Source: Prorocentrum cordatum (lineage: Eukaryota > Sar > Dinophyceae > Prorocentrales > Prorocentraceae). From it: 64,000 bases of DNA. Below the pieces are notes generated by a model. That model searched no databases and was not told where the DNA came from. It saw only the letters and a program-made list of their open reading frames with translations. The stretch covers positions 71,061 to 135,060 of the forward strand of contig CAUYUJ010021696.1 in NCBI GenBank assembly GCA_963575745.1, given 5' to 3'. Position 1 is the stretch's first letter; every line of letters starts with the position of its first letter. The position numbers and the translations under genes were made by a program. This document shows, piece after piece, positions 10,359-20,585 of the stretch.

Positions 10359-10602
10359 TGATGGGCCGATTTTCCACCACCACTACCATGGGTAGGAGAA
10401 GGGGGAGGAGGAGGAGGAGGAGAAGGAGGAGGAGGAGGAGGAGGAGGAGGAGGAGGAGGGGGGAGGAGGAGGAGAAGGAGATGGAGGAGGAGGAAGAGGA
10501 GGAGGAGGAGGGGGAGAAGGAGGATGGGAAAGAGGTCCTCCCCCTCCTCCTTTCTCCCCCGTCCTACCTACGGTAGTGATGGTGGGATATTGGCCCATCA
10601 AT
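10359..10602. mobile_element. Foldback element enclosing GGA repeat
   Basis: The left arm 10359-10396 (TGATGGGCCGATTTTCC, then a CCACCACTACC block) is matched inverted by the right arm 10563-10602. Between the arms lie about 120 bp of GGA triplets and a short CTCC tract. Arms of about 38 bp around a microsatellite suggest a small foldback or MITE-like element whose centre expanded. No target duplication was identified. Confidence 0.55.
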
Positions 10603-10779
10603 GATGTGCGTGAGGCGTGCGGCACTGGCCGTTCGTCTGGGCAGCGCCTTGCCCCCGGGGGCCACGCTCGCCGGGCCCATTGTCCTTACCGATAGGCTGC
10701 CGCGCAGAGCCTGCTGCTGGTGCAGAGAAAATGTCTGCGAGCGGGCTTGTGCCATCGAGAGCAAAAGGAACTCCTAGCC

Positions 10780-10948
10780 CTAGCAACAAGATGAAGACGT
10801 GGCCTCACCGAGGTCCCCATCTTCGCACTAGGGACGATAAGTGTGCGCGGTTTGGTCTGATACGCTTGCAAAAAAAAAACCCTACCCCTAATGCTTGTGG
10901 CCCTGCTGGCTTAGGTCCCCTCCCAAAGGGTCAGGGGTACTTGTGTTG
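10780..10948. repeat. Dispersed repeat, copy 1 (pair with 45780)
   Basis: About 165 bp recurs at 45780-45950. Shared blocks are GATGAAGACGTGGCCTCAC, a middle GTGCGGTTTGGTCTG-like block, then CTTAGGT and AAAGGGTCAGGGG. The first 32 bp can fold into a near-perfect hairpin (GAAGACG...CGTCTTC outer, CCTC...GAGG inner). Confidence 0.65.
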
Positions 10949-11487
10949 CTTCTCATTGTGGCCAAGGCCAGTATGGCGCGGGCTCGGCTCCTCGCTGTGC
11001 CCAGCAGCTCCTCTTCACACCGAACGGGGCGATGCGAGTTTCTTCGATCCCGAGATGAGCCCATCCAGAGTGCCCCTTCAGGCAGGAGAGGGAGCGGATG
11101 CGTAAAGTCTGCCCTGCCGTCTGGAGGCCGCTTTCTGTTTGTTCCGTTGCAGGCCACGGGGCTGCGATGTCTGAAGTGTCAGGCGCAGCGCGCGCTCCTC
11201 TGCTTGCGAACCTCGCCGGGAGGCCCTGGCGGGCTCAGGGCAAGAGCATCCGTCACGCTCCACCTAGCAGCGCCGCCTGACTGTCGGTGTGACGTGTCGC
11301 TCGCGTGCGGCGTGCCCCCTCGCAGGATGGCTCCTCGCCGGCGGCACCGCGCGCGGCGCGGCGTCGAGGCTCGCCTCGCGCGGCGGGCGGCCGGCACGGG
11401 CCCGCGAGGCTCCGCCGCCCACTGCTTCTGTGTGGGGGGGCCTCCCTGCTCCGTGTGCTGGTGGCGTGCGCGTGCTCCCCAGTGGAT

Positions 11488-11566
11488 TACCTCCTCCTCC
11501 TCCTCCTCCTCCTCCTCCTCCTCCTCCTCCTCCTCCTCCTCCTCCTCCTCCTCCTCCTCCTCCTCT
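11488..11566. repeat. (TCC)n microsatellite, nearly pure
   Basis: Uninterrupted CTC triplets for about 78 bp between two GC-rich segments. The frames to the left (from an acceptor-like TTCCGTTGCAG ending near 11152) are open with biased codons but the strand and frame cannot be chosen. Confidence 0.95.
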
Positions 11567-12105
11567 GCGGCGGACGACCGGGGGGCGGAAACTCGCCGCG
11601 CCTCGGGCCTCCCTCGACGTGCCTCGGGCCCCGGAGGACGCGGCCCGACGACGGCAGGCCCAGCGGCGTCCACCCGCCAGACAGCCAGGGCGCGACACGA
11701 GCGCAGCGCTCGTCGTGCGGGGGGGGGGGCCTGGGCTCCCCTTCGACGTTCGGCTTGATTCCATCCAGCCTCGTGGACTCGCGGACCGCCTCCCATGCTC
11801 GGCGTACCAGTGTGCTGCAGGCTCTGGAGCAGACCGGTGGCTTGGCTGCGAGGCTGCGCTGGAGACGTGCAGTCGATCCTTCGTGAGCAGCGGGGGGCGT
11901 TGTGGGACAGTCCCCGAGGATCTGCTGCGGCCACTTTGCCCGTGGCCAGTCGGGGGCATTGGCGTGGGCAGCTCCAGACGGACAGTGAGCACGCACAGGG
12001 ATCTGGCCTGGCCGCGTCCCTGCCAGGCCTGATTGGATGCTGGCAGGTGCGCCTGAAGGGGCGATCTGCGGCGGGCTGGCTGAGTTCGAAATATCCCACG
12101 TCCAG

Positions 12106-12394
12106 AGCGGTATGCAATGTTCACGGCGCGGGATGGGACCGATACGCTCACAGAGGCCATTGACGACAGCGCAGGTTCAGCACGAGCTAGAGAGCGCTGG
12201 GAGAAAAGTCAGCAGGCCAAGGCTAGGCATGCGAGCCAGAGTGTGGCGTTGGAGGCATGGCATTTGCTTGGAAAAGCGGCCCCTTCCTTCCAGTGGATTG
12301 CCGCCATGATAGCCTACATCACTTTGATAATGCACAGTCTGGCCACTCACCAAGCTATGCGCCCATTGTCAAGAGGGATGGCCAGACTTGGAGG
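12106..12394 (+). CDS. Membrane-protein gene, exon 5
   Basis: The acceptor CCACGTCCAG ends at 12105. The exon begins with two bases (AG) that complete a Glu codon with the single base left by exon 4, so the phases agree. The 96-residue frame reads RYAMFTARDGTDTLTEAIDD, a charged helical stretch (ARARERWEKSQQAKARH), then a membrane-helix-like segment (FQWIAAMIAYITLIMHSL). It closes at a GTGAGG donor at 12395. The implied intron 9253-12105 is about 2.85 kb and contains a foldback, a dispersed repeat and a TCC array. Function unknown. Confidence 0.58.
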
Positions 12395-12465
12395 GTGAGG
12401 TCGCTTAGATGCACCTTTGGTTGAGACGAGACAGTAGGCTGAATTACACAGCCGTGTTCTGATCT

Positions 12466-12510
12466 GCCAGTCTTGCGGGATTGCACGGTCCGACACGGTG
12501 GGCCAAGGCC
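12466..12510 (+). CDS. Membrane-protein gene, exon 6 (tentative)
   Basis: Exon 5 leaves two bases, so the next exon must start with one. After the AG at 12465 the frame with that phase reads LAGLHGPTRWAK before a GC dinucleotide and meets a stop shortly after. A competing frame in this interval is open longer (RTRATESIIMSSFSSIQSLS). Only the existence of an acceptor and phase fit support this call. Confidence 0.22.
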
Positions 12511-12865
12511 GCAACAGAAAATTGATCGTACGAGGGCGACGGAATCTATTATCATGTCCAGCTTTTCTAGCATTCAATCCCTCTCGGGACAAGGCCAATG
12601 GCCAACCCGCCTCTGCTGGAAGCAAGCTCTGACGGCTGAAATTGCACATAAGTATGAGTGTAACCTTACCTCGGACAGTGCGCTTTTGTGATCTGGTTTA
12701 GCCTGAAGCGCTCGTTCGATCGGTCGCTTCACATGGACCTTGAGCATCCTTCTCGTCATCCTTCTCTTCTTCTCGCTCCTCATTACCCGTCTCATTGTCA
12801 TCCACCCCTCCTCACTATCCCCCTCCACCTCTCGGATAGGGATTGTGGAGGTCCAGTTGGACCAG

Positions 12866-13083
12866 GCTGGAAAAATCCTTCACCGGCTGTGTTTATGGAC
12901 GTTCCTCGCTGCAGCATCCTGTTTGCCTGTCGATGTGTTGTGCCCAACAGGCCCAGAATGCCCAAGCAAATTGGCGCACTCAGCCGCGGCAGGTTACAAG
13001 CAGCCGGCGAAGTTCAAGACGGGGATGTGTTCATTCGGCAGCTCCGCGGTCACCAACCTGCTCATGTTCGTCCTGCTGCCATG
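12866..13083 (+). CDS. Membrane-protein gene, later exon
   Basis: After an AG at 12865 the frame reads AGKILHRLCLWTFLAAASCL, a cysteine-containing polar stretch, then FGSSAVTNLLMFVLLPW, giving two hydrophobic segments with biased codons. It is the best frame here, although an overlapping frame (RGRLQAAGEVQDGDVFIRQL) is also open. The 3' boundary is uncertain because several GC dinucleotides could serve as donors before the stop in the following G/A-rich repeat. It is placed with the upstream exons because of its membrane character and orientation. Confidence 0.4.
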
Positions 13084-13380
13084 GGCTACCCGCCCACAAT
13101 CCCATGCAGGAGGAGGGGCAGGGCGGAGGAGGAAGAGGGAGACGAGGAGAAGGGAGCGCGAGGAGGAGGATTGAGGAGGACCATCCTTGGTGACTTGTCC
13201 GTTGTTAACTGAGCTCGAGCTCAAGTGGCATGCTCGCCGTCTCTGCGCGAGTGCGCAAGAGGGAAGAGAGAGGGACCCAGGCCGGGAACGCGAAGGATAC
13301 CGCCGAGGGGCGGCGCTGGATGCTGGCCAGGCGGGTCACGGAGCCACCTCGCACAGCTATGTTTAGTGTTCGGGCTCGCC

Positions 13381-13556
13381 GGGGAGCGAGGGAGGATGTG
13401 AGAAGGAAAAGGCCCTCTCAGAAGGCGGGACTTCTCAGAAGCCCCCGGGCCTTCTGACAAGTGCTCTCTTTCCTTTGGGGAAGGCTCAGAACACTTCTCG
13501 GGAGGCCGGGGGACTTCCGAGCCTTCTGAGAAGGCCCTCTTCCTCTCACGTCCCCC
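13381..13556. mobile_element. Foldback/MITE-like element with 10-bp direct flanks
   Basis: The left arm (GATGTGAGAAGGAAAAGG, CCCTCTCAGAAGGC, then ACTTCTCAGAAGCCCCC) is matched inverted by the right arm ending at 13556. Immediately outside both ends stands the same 10-mer CGGGCTCGCC (13371-13380 and 13557-13566), as a target-site duplication would. There is no coding capacity. The combination of inverted arms and flanking direct repeat is good evidence for a non-autonomous transposed element. Confidence 0.6.
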
Positions 13557-13591
13557 CGGGCTCGCCGCCGATGGGCTCTGGGGAGGAGGAT

Positions 13592-13694
13592 CGGGGGCAA
13601 CGATAAAGGGGGAGATAGGTCCGCCCCTCCCATGAATGTGCGGATTTGCTGTCGGGCCCCCCATCTGCCAGTTTCCCCCTATCGTTGCCCCCCA
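13592..13694. repeat. Long hairpin, 23-bp arms
   Basis: GGGGGCAACGATAAAGGGGG at about 13592 pairs with TTCCCCCTATCGTTGCCCCC ending near 13694, with one mismatch around the centre of the arm and a loop of about 55 bp. It adjoins the foldback element on the left. Confidence 0.6.
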
Positions 13695-13768
13695 GGTGAA
13701 GAGAAGGTGCAGTCAGACAACCCAGCAGTCAGTTCACGGCCGGCCGAGTTGCGACCTCGCACCGCCAG

Positions 13769-13823
13769 GCGATGTTCACCATCGTGATGTGGCCCTTCGC
13801 GCTAGGCTACCACCGATTTGCAG
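13769..13823 (+). CDS. Membrane-protein gene, short TM exon (tentative)
   Basis: The acceptor CTCGCACCGCCAG ends at 13768. The frame reads AMFTIVMWPFALGYHRFA, a hydrophobic segment with biased codons, and reaches a GC donor at 13824. Assignment to the upstream gene is by orientation and character only. Confidence 0.33.
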
Positions 13824-13900
13824 GCCTGCGACCAGCGCCTCCCAAGAGGGCGAGGATGAAGACCTGGCCCACTTGCTCCATCCCTCATTCCATCAGGCAG

Positions 13901-13989
13901 CTGGATGCACATGAGGCGGCTGGCCTTGGTGAGAGCTGGATACTCATGTGGCCAGATGTCTTTCCAGTGCTCGACCCCTCTACGGCCAG
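13901..13989 (+). CDS. Membrane-protein gene, 3' exon candidate
   Basis: After CATCAGGCAG (ending 13900) the frame reads LDAHEAAGLGESWILMWPDV, then FPVLDPSTA, and reaches a GC donor at 13990. Codon bias is moderate. An overlapping frame is also open. No stop codon of the gene is identified. Confidence 0.27.
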
Positions 13990-14136
13990 GCACACCAGGC
14001 TTCCGCATGGGTATCCAGCGCGTGTTTCCAGCTTCCTGGCGTCCATCCATCCTCATGTCCATTCCTCTCCTGGTCCTTCTCTGTATCGCTCCTCCCCATA
14101 TTTCCACCCTCTTCGGCCCACTTGCTGGCCCTCCTA

Positions 14137-14305
14137 CAGAGGCGGCCTATGCCAAGAAACACCCTGGTCGCCTGCAGGGTGCCCTGGGTTTCTTGGGTTT
14201 TCATGGCTTTGCTGTGGAAGGCGTGACGTTCCCACACCAAAATCCATGGACGCCCTGGGGCCTCAGGGTTGGGTTTCTTGTGGAAGGCTTCCTGTGGATT
14301 GGCCT
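14137..14305. repeat. Dispersed ~160-bp repeat, copy 1
   Basis: Shares CAG-AGGC, GCCAAGAAACACCCTG, GGAAGGCGTGACGT, CACACCA, CATGGACGCCCTGGGG and CTCAGGGT...GGTTTCTTGTGGAAGG with copies at 14595 and 45056. The start (CCAAGAAACACCCTG) and the end (CAGGGTTGGGTTTCTTG) are inverted relative to each other, so the element can fold back. Confidence 0.75.
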
Positions 14306-14594
14306 CCACTGTGTTCTATCATGTTCCGCTGTAGCCGTGATCGGCTCAGCCGATGCACCAGCAGGCTCCAGCCATCCTTGGCGGCCTCCGCCCCCTCACC
14401 GCGGGGCCAGGAGAGCAGAGGCGCCAGCGCCGCTGCAGGGGGGCGCACGTCGGCCCTCCGCTGGGGACCTGGCGGTGGTTGCTGTACTGCTGCCGCCTGG
14501 CCGGGCGGGAGGCTGCCGTGGCTTGGCGCGCTTCGCCGCGGGGTGCGCGGCATTGAGGCTGAGGCTCTCTCGCCCTGTGCTTTGTTTGCCGCAC

Positions 14595-14765
14595 AGAGGA
14601 GACCCGTGCCAAGAAACACCCTGCTCGCCTCCGGGGCGCCCCGGGTTTCTTCGGTCTTCGTGGTTTTGTTGTGGAAGGCGTGACGTCCCCACACCAGGAA
14701 TCCATGGACGCCCTGGGGTCTCAGGGTCAGGCTTCTTGTGGAAGGTTTCTTTTGGTCGGGCCACT
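14595..14765. repeat. Dispersed ~160-bp repeat, copy 2
   Basis: Second copy, about 300 bp downstream of copy 1 in the same orientation. The GC-rich DNA between the two copies (14310-14590) is unrelated and open in several frames. Confidence 0.75.
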
Positions 14766-15268
14766 ACTGTACCCCCGTAGCCCAGTCCGCGACCGGATGT
14801 GGTCTCGGTGCTCCTCTTGCAGCACCGATTTGCGTGTTGTGTGGTGTGGTGTGGCCCGTGTGTTCAGGCGTGGCAGATCGTCGATGTCCATGCTCGCTTG
14901 TGGCTTGATATAACGACGTTGAGATTATACCCAGCGCAGCACCATGACCAGATTCACGGCTGACGGTATCCGGATAGCCCCAACAGTCTTTGTTGATATG
15001 CACGACGTTGCCGCGCGGTGCCGTACATGCCACGGTTTGGTTCAGCATGTGCATTGGCCAGTTGTTCGGCGAGTGTTTGGGAGGCTCTGATCTCCGAGAA
15101 GGGCAGATATCAAAGGGTTGGTAAGACCTGCATGTTTCCAAGTATTGCCAGTTCGTGTGTCCCCACCAGCCCGCACACACAAACGATAGGCAGGCGAACT
15201 GCCCTCATCGAGGAAATGTGGAGAACGCAGTGAGACGGAACACGTTTCTATTCATTTTAACAGGAGTC

Positions 15269-15422
15269 CGATGTGGGAGGAGGAGGAGGAGGACAACAAG
15301 GACATGAAGAGAAGGAAGAGGGGGATGATGAGGTCGGGGATGTGGAGGAGGAGGAGGAGGAGGACGACGACGAGGATGCAGGAGCAAGAAGACGACGACG
15401 ACGACACGAGAACCATATAAAG
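15269..15422. repeat. GGA/GAC triplet microsatellite
   Basis: GGA triplets drifting into GAC/GACGAC, interrupted by short unique pieces. It is followed by the first GGCC/CTTGG-type repeat. Confidence 0.8.
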
Positions 15423-15464
15423 ACCTTCGTGGACGTCCCTTTCCAGTGCATGCTTATTGGAACC

Positions 15465-15790
15465 ATCTTGGGGCCCGCTTGCGGCCATTTGGGGAGCTTT
15501 GGGAGCTCTGTGGAGGGTCCCTTGGGTCCTTGGCGACCCTGTTGGGCCATCGTGGATGGCATCGATCAAAACAAGGGGGCGGGCCCCCGCTTATCCCCGC
15601 CCCGCCGGAGATCGACAAGTGGCCTTGTGGAGCCCTGGCGTGGCGTTCCTGGGCGTTCCTGGGGCCGCCCGGGAGCTTCCTTGGAGCTTTTCTGGGGCGA
15701 TGTCGGAGCCGCCCCGAGATCTCCGAGGCCCATCGGAAAGGGAAAGGCGCCGCCGCTGTGGCTCACAAAGGGCCCTTGAGTCATCTGGCG
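15465..15790. repeat. GGCCTCTTGGG-type degenerate repeat
   Basis: Recurrent CTTGGGGCC, TTGGGAGC and GGGCCATC words, the same family as the large arrays at 36-37 kb and 47.7-52.7 kb. All frames translate to Trp/Gly/Leu/Pro-rich blocks without coding bias. Confidence 0.65.
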
Positions 15791-16139
15791 CGCAGGCGAC
15801 GGGCGCGCCCTGGCCCCCGCAAAAGGGAAGAGAACGTGTTTTCTTATAGCACGGGTCCCCCTACTTGTATTCCGTGCCATTCTGTATTATGTACAGCTAC
15901 TCCGGTACATTACAAGGCGAGAAAGCCACCATGGTTGATTTGTTCAGAAATGTTTGAGTGGTGCAGGTCTCTCGGGAGTCTTCTTGGAAGGCTCCGTGGC
16001 CATGTGAGGCCGTCTTGGGGTGGCCACGTGGCCTTTCAGAGTCATGCTGAGAGTCATGTTGAGCCAGACAGGGCCATGTTGAGCAATCCTGGGAAGCATC
16101 TTGGGATATCCGAGGCCCTCTGAGTGCCGTCCTTGGGCG

Positions 16140-17400
16140 AAAAAGCAGAAAGGGAACGATGTGAGTACCCCTGGGTCTTGTTTTCAGGACGATGCTGTCA
16201 TAATCGTCCCCGTTCTTCTCAGTGTCTATTGCACATGTGCCAGTATATTTTCCACGTATGCCCTTCCGAACTGCTTACATGTTTGAAACAAGCCGACCAC
16301 GTCTAGTACATCTCTAGTGATGCATGCAACTGCCTGCACTTATGGTTGCAGCCTGTGTGGACGGTCGATAATTTCAATATGATCCGAAACAGCGTTGCCT
16401 ACAGCTTATTCCGGTCAAAGCGAAGCCGACATATCATTATCCTAGAGTTTCTAGCTGGGACACCGCTCAGCTTTCGTAGAATTTGACCGCAGCCCCGACA
16501 ATTTCAGAGTTCGACAATCGCCATTTACATGTCTAATAGAAGTTCACCGGGGGCCTATATTGCTTGCGTTGGCACCTAATTTGGCGAGTCTCACTTCCGA
16601 TGAGAGCCTCCTGCCAAGAGCTTGAAACTGTTTCTACCATACATGCCGATATACATCATTGGAACCCCCTGGTGCCATCTACAGTCCTGACTAGCAACTG
16701 CTACATATACTTGGCAGCGCCACTGCAATAGTACCGGTGCGCAGACATGCCTACATCTCTAATGGAACGCACTAGCGCCCACAACAGTTTTGATTGTCAT
16801 CGCGGAATCGTTACGGGATTGCCCATGGACCCGACAGAACATGACCAGCGTTGCCTTAAACTCTTAGTGTACGTCCACTGAAGTTGCCTACAGTTCTGAA
16901 CCACGTACATCCGTTTGGTACAACGGTGATATCTTGATGGTCACCTGTTGGAAGTCCGTGCGGCACTCGTGTGAACTTTGTGTGGTTCCGGGAAGCCCCG
17001 TATAATATCATGACATACGCTAGGCTGGCTATGAGCCTCCTACCGTAGGCGCCGACGCTCGTGATGCGACTGCATCAGAGCCGCATGGGGCGCTGATAGA
17101 ATATTGCCCAGGATGCCCTGCACTATCATTGTGGTTGCGTGTGCAGCTCAATAGGAACTAGCCAGAGCTGCATACAGCCTTCTAGAATTCTACCAGAGCC
17201 AGTAGCAGACTGGATGGAGCCCCAGTGGGCCCCGTACAGTTTTTTGTGTTGCCTACAACCATGGTGGAATCCAATTGGGGCCCCTCGGAGTCTGGTCTGA
17301 CGTCTTCACGCCTTGGGGTCCACCAGCGTTCCTTATGACGGCACGGGTGGCCTTGCCTTCCCAACTCCGGGCCCACAGAGAGACACGCGAAAGGGGTGGC
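16140..17400. other. Unique DNA, nothing recognised
   Basis: About 1.25 kb of about 50% GC sequence without microsatellites. Only two just-60-codon frames occur at its left edge, and the 600+ bases that follow contain none. No gene, repeat or RNA could be supported. Confidence 0.6.
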
Positions 17401-17421
17401 AATTTCTTCCATCGGCACGAA

Positions 17422-17614
17422 CGAAATGGGTACGGAAAGAATGGGTACAATGCCCAACAGCAGTTCCTGTTCATTTTGAACAGGATTCGCTGTCCACGCC
17501 GCCGCGGCCTGTGTCCATTCGAGACAGAAGGCCGCCTGCCAAACAACGGCCGCGGTTGGTTTGGGACAACATTTGTTGCTGGGCATTGTACCCATGTTTT
17601 CCGTACCCATTTCG
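17422..17614. mobile_element. MITE-like element, ~39-bp terminal inverted repeats
   Basis: The left terminus (CGAAATGGGTACGGAAAGAA, then TGGGTACAATGCCCAACAG) and the reverse complement of the right terminus (17575-17614) differ at only a few bases. The 193-bp element has no coding capacity and an internal palindrome (CTGTTCATTTTGAACAG, about 17468). No target duplication was seen. Confidence 0.7.
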
Positions 17615-17999
17615 GGCGTCCAAGTTCCAAAGCCAAGGTGCCGAACACATTTGAGCCATTATGTATACAGGTTGTATATTTATTTGGCTGCGTGCGCACA
17701 AGAGTATCATACCGCACCTCTAACCACAGCGCCCATACAGCTCGAATGCAGTCATGCCAAAGCTGCTCTTACACATCTAAAGCAATCCTAGGCACATAGG
17801 TACATCAAGTATTGCATTCAGTATATACGCGCAGGACAGCTCTGACACAAACTGTCATGAGACAGCTGTGATAACTCTCATAGAGGCGTACCAGAGCGAC
17901 GCACAGCTCTGATTCACTTGTACAAGCATTGTTGACGTCCCCGATACATGTATACCGAAGTTGGTTGCATTTGTTGATGGAGCCCGACCGAGTTATCCA

Positions 18000-18300
18000 A
18001 TTCCAGTCGCCATCATCTCGACACGAACGACACGCAGCCCGAAGAACGATTGGCATTTCATGTTTGCACGGGGCTGCATCCAATTACAATCAGACGCAGC
18101 GGTTGCGTGCAGTGGATGTCGGAGTTCCCATGTTGACGCCCGTTTCCGTTGTTTTGTAACGGGGCCGCGCACGCCTGCCAATCCCTTTTGTCGCTGCATC
18201 CACCGTGGTCGGGCGCGCGCATGGACCCAGTGGTCGCAGTGACTCTTTTGTCGCCCAGCCTGCGCCATGATCACCCGACCATCGGTCTGCCGCTGCGCGC
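18000..18300. repeat. Dispersed ~300-bp repeat, copy without TCC
   Basis: Aligns with 27610-28085: shared blocks include CAGCGGTTGCGTGC, CATGTTGACGCCC, GTGCCAATCC-like, TGGTCGGG and GCGCCRTGATC...CCCGACC. At the position where the second copy carries about 80 bp of TCC triplets, this copy has ordinary sequence. Confidence 0.6.
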
Positions 18301-19669
18301 AAGTCAAGCATTCAAACACCAGAAGAATTTCAGATTAGTTGTCTCGTTTGTCCGTTACCGAAATGCTATATTCTCCAAAGTGCGCCCCGAGAGGGGCCCA
18401 TGAGGGCTGAAAGACAACCACATTTTTTGGATGGGTGTGGCAGGGATGCGCGGGGGCGTCAAGAATTGAAGCCGGCTTTGGGCCGCGAGCGCTCCCAGTT
18501 GCTTTTGTGACCATCCGTCTGCGGGCCAGCACCAAGAGCTTGAGATCTGGTCCTCAGTCTTCCGCCGAGCGTCGGCGCACCCGGCCGTCAATCGGAGTCG
18601 CCGCGAGTACCGCGCCGCGAGGCCCCACCGGTGTGTTTGAGCGGGCGGGGCTTTTGCAGCGGGGGTTCGGGCGACGCCGAGGTGTCCCATCAGCGCAGGC
18701 GCCGGGGTCCACGACGCCCGCAAGCCCCGATTCAAAGTCAAGGTACGAGTGCATTTGGTTTTTGCTGCGGGGGGGGGGAGGGGGCGGGAGATAATGTGGA
18801 AGGGGGAGGTTGGAGGAGGGCGAGCGGGGATGATAACGATAAAGTCTAATCACTGAGTGATTGGATCGCCTCACGCATGGGATGGGGAACGCCGCGCAGG
18901 CCCATCACGGACCACGGGAGGAGGGCGGGGAGGGGGAGTGCTGCAGGTGGCAGACTGGCGGCGTGGGGGACTGCAGCTCGCGAGTTGCGTTCGTTCACCG
19001 CTGACCGTCCCAAGTTTTGAACGGAGGCCCGTCAAGCAAATAGAATCAAGGCCATCGTTGGTTCTTCAGAAGTTCGAGATTCTCATGTTGTCGCGAGTGC
19101 GAACCCTCGAAATTTGGCTAGCGTCACCGCCCAGGGCCATCCCAGCGCCCCCCCCCAAGAGAGCGTCCAAGGTTTCTGGCGTCTGCCCATGACGCATGTC
19201 CGAGCGCGTATGTTTAGCGTCGAGGCCCGCGTTGTTACATTTTAAAGAGGCGTCGGAGAAGAACAAAGCAGGAACAGGAAGCACTCCCAAGCAGTACGTG
19301 TATTGTATTGCGAAGCCGAGGCGTCAGCGCAATGACATTGGTAACTAATGGGTGGTTGCTGCACGGCTCAGCTTGCAAACTTGTCATCTCACGACCGCTG
19401 TTTGTGTATCATGTTTGTTGTGTCCATTTGATGTGACAAGCCCATCAAACCAATACAGCCAGATGCACTGCGTCAGGTCTAACGTTTTCATTAGCCCCAC
19501 GTATTGGTGATCAATTGTTTACTCGGGAGGCTTACGCCATTCCACCAACCCCCGAAGCATAAATTTGCGGCTTCCGCATTCGCATGCATTGTTTGCGTGC
19601 TCCTGTCTTGTTGTTTGCGTTTAGTCGTTGTTGATTCGTCCTCTTTTCCGCGCTTGTTGCGGGGCCCAT

Positions 19670-20185
19670 TCGGAGCCTCCAGGAGGCCTCGGTTGTAGCC
19701 TGTTGGGAGCCTTTTCAGTGCTCATGGTAGCTTCGGGGGCGGCCCTCTGAAGGCTTCTTGGAGGCATCTTGGGAGCATGCTGGGGGTCTTGCGGCCCATC
19801 TTGTGCGAGAGGGCGTCTGCGGCCCCAACGATTCCCCCGCTAGGACCTCTCTTGGGTATCTTTTGGGGCCCTTTTGAGGGTTTTTGTTGGCGGTCTGCGG
19901 GGCCTCTGGGGCAGTCTTGGAGTTCTTTGGGCCTGTCTGCGGGCCCTCTTGGGCCAATCTCTGGGACCTCTCGGGCTTCCTTTGGCTTTGAGACGGCCGA
20001 AAAGGCGAGGATTCGAAAAGCATTCAAACCATTTTTGGAGCATCATCGGTTTTTGTTCCATTTCAGGCCCTCTTGGGGTTCTCCTGATGCCCCCCTGGAG
20101 CGTCTCCGGGGCTTCTTTGACCGTCTTGAGGCCATCTTGGATATCCTTGAGGCCTCTACGGGGTGTTGGAGCCTCTTAAGCCATC
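19670..20185. repeat. GGCCTCTTGGG-type array with spacer
   Basis: About 500 bp of the CTTGGGGCCC/TTTTGGGGCC-type repeat with one AT-richer spacer (about 19985-20055: ACGGCCGAAAAGGCGAGGAT onwards) of the kind seen throughout 48-52 kb. Confidence 0.7.
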
Positions 20186-20379
20186 TTACTAGGCCACAGT
20201 GAAGGTACACCTTGGGCGATGCTGAAGAAAACTTAAGTTTTCGGCCAGAGTCTCGATTATTCTTAATGTTTCACTGTAAATCCTAAGATTTTAATGCAAA
20301 TGTTGGGTTTTTATTCAAGTTCTGAGACTATGAATTTCTTAACCCATGATTTCTTAAGCACTTCGCGGGGTGTACAGCA

Positions 20380-20470
20380 CCAGCCAGGGCGTGGCGCCAG
20401 TGGCCACCGGCCAGACTGGCCACCGCGCCACCGCTCGTGGCGCCGGTGGCCACCAGCCAGCCAGGTCGCA
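20380..20470. repeat. GGCGCCRGTGGCCAC short repeat
   Basis: Four to five degenerate 15-18 bp units containing GTGGCCACC, on the left flank of the mosaic inverted-repeat element. Confidence 0.55.
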
Positions 20471-20585
20471 ACCGAACGGGACGACATTGACGCCGCTGCT
20501 TTCGCCCAAGGGGCATCATACCAACGCTGCCGGGGTTCGTGATGATGATGCAGCCGCTGGTGTGGCCGCCGCTGCCGCTGCCGCT

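Noticed and set aside
15440-16123. 225-codon plus frame
   Set aside because: Most of it lies in GGCC/CTTGG-type repeat; the Trp/Gly/Leu pattern is that of the repeat family.
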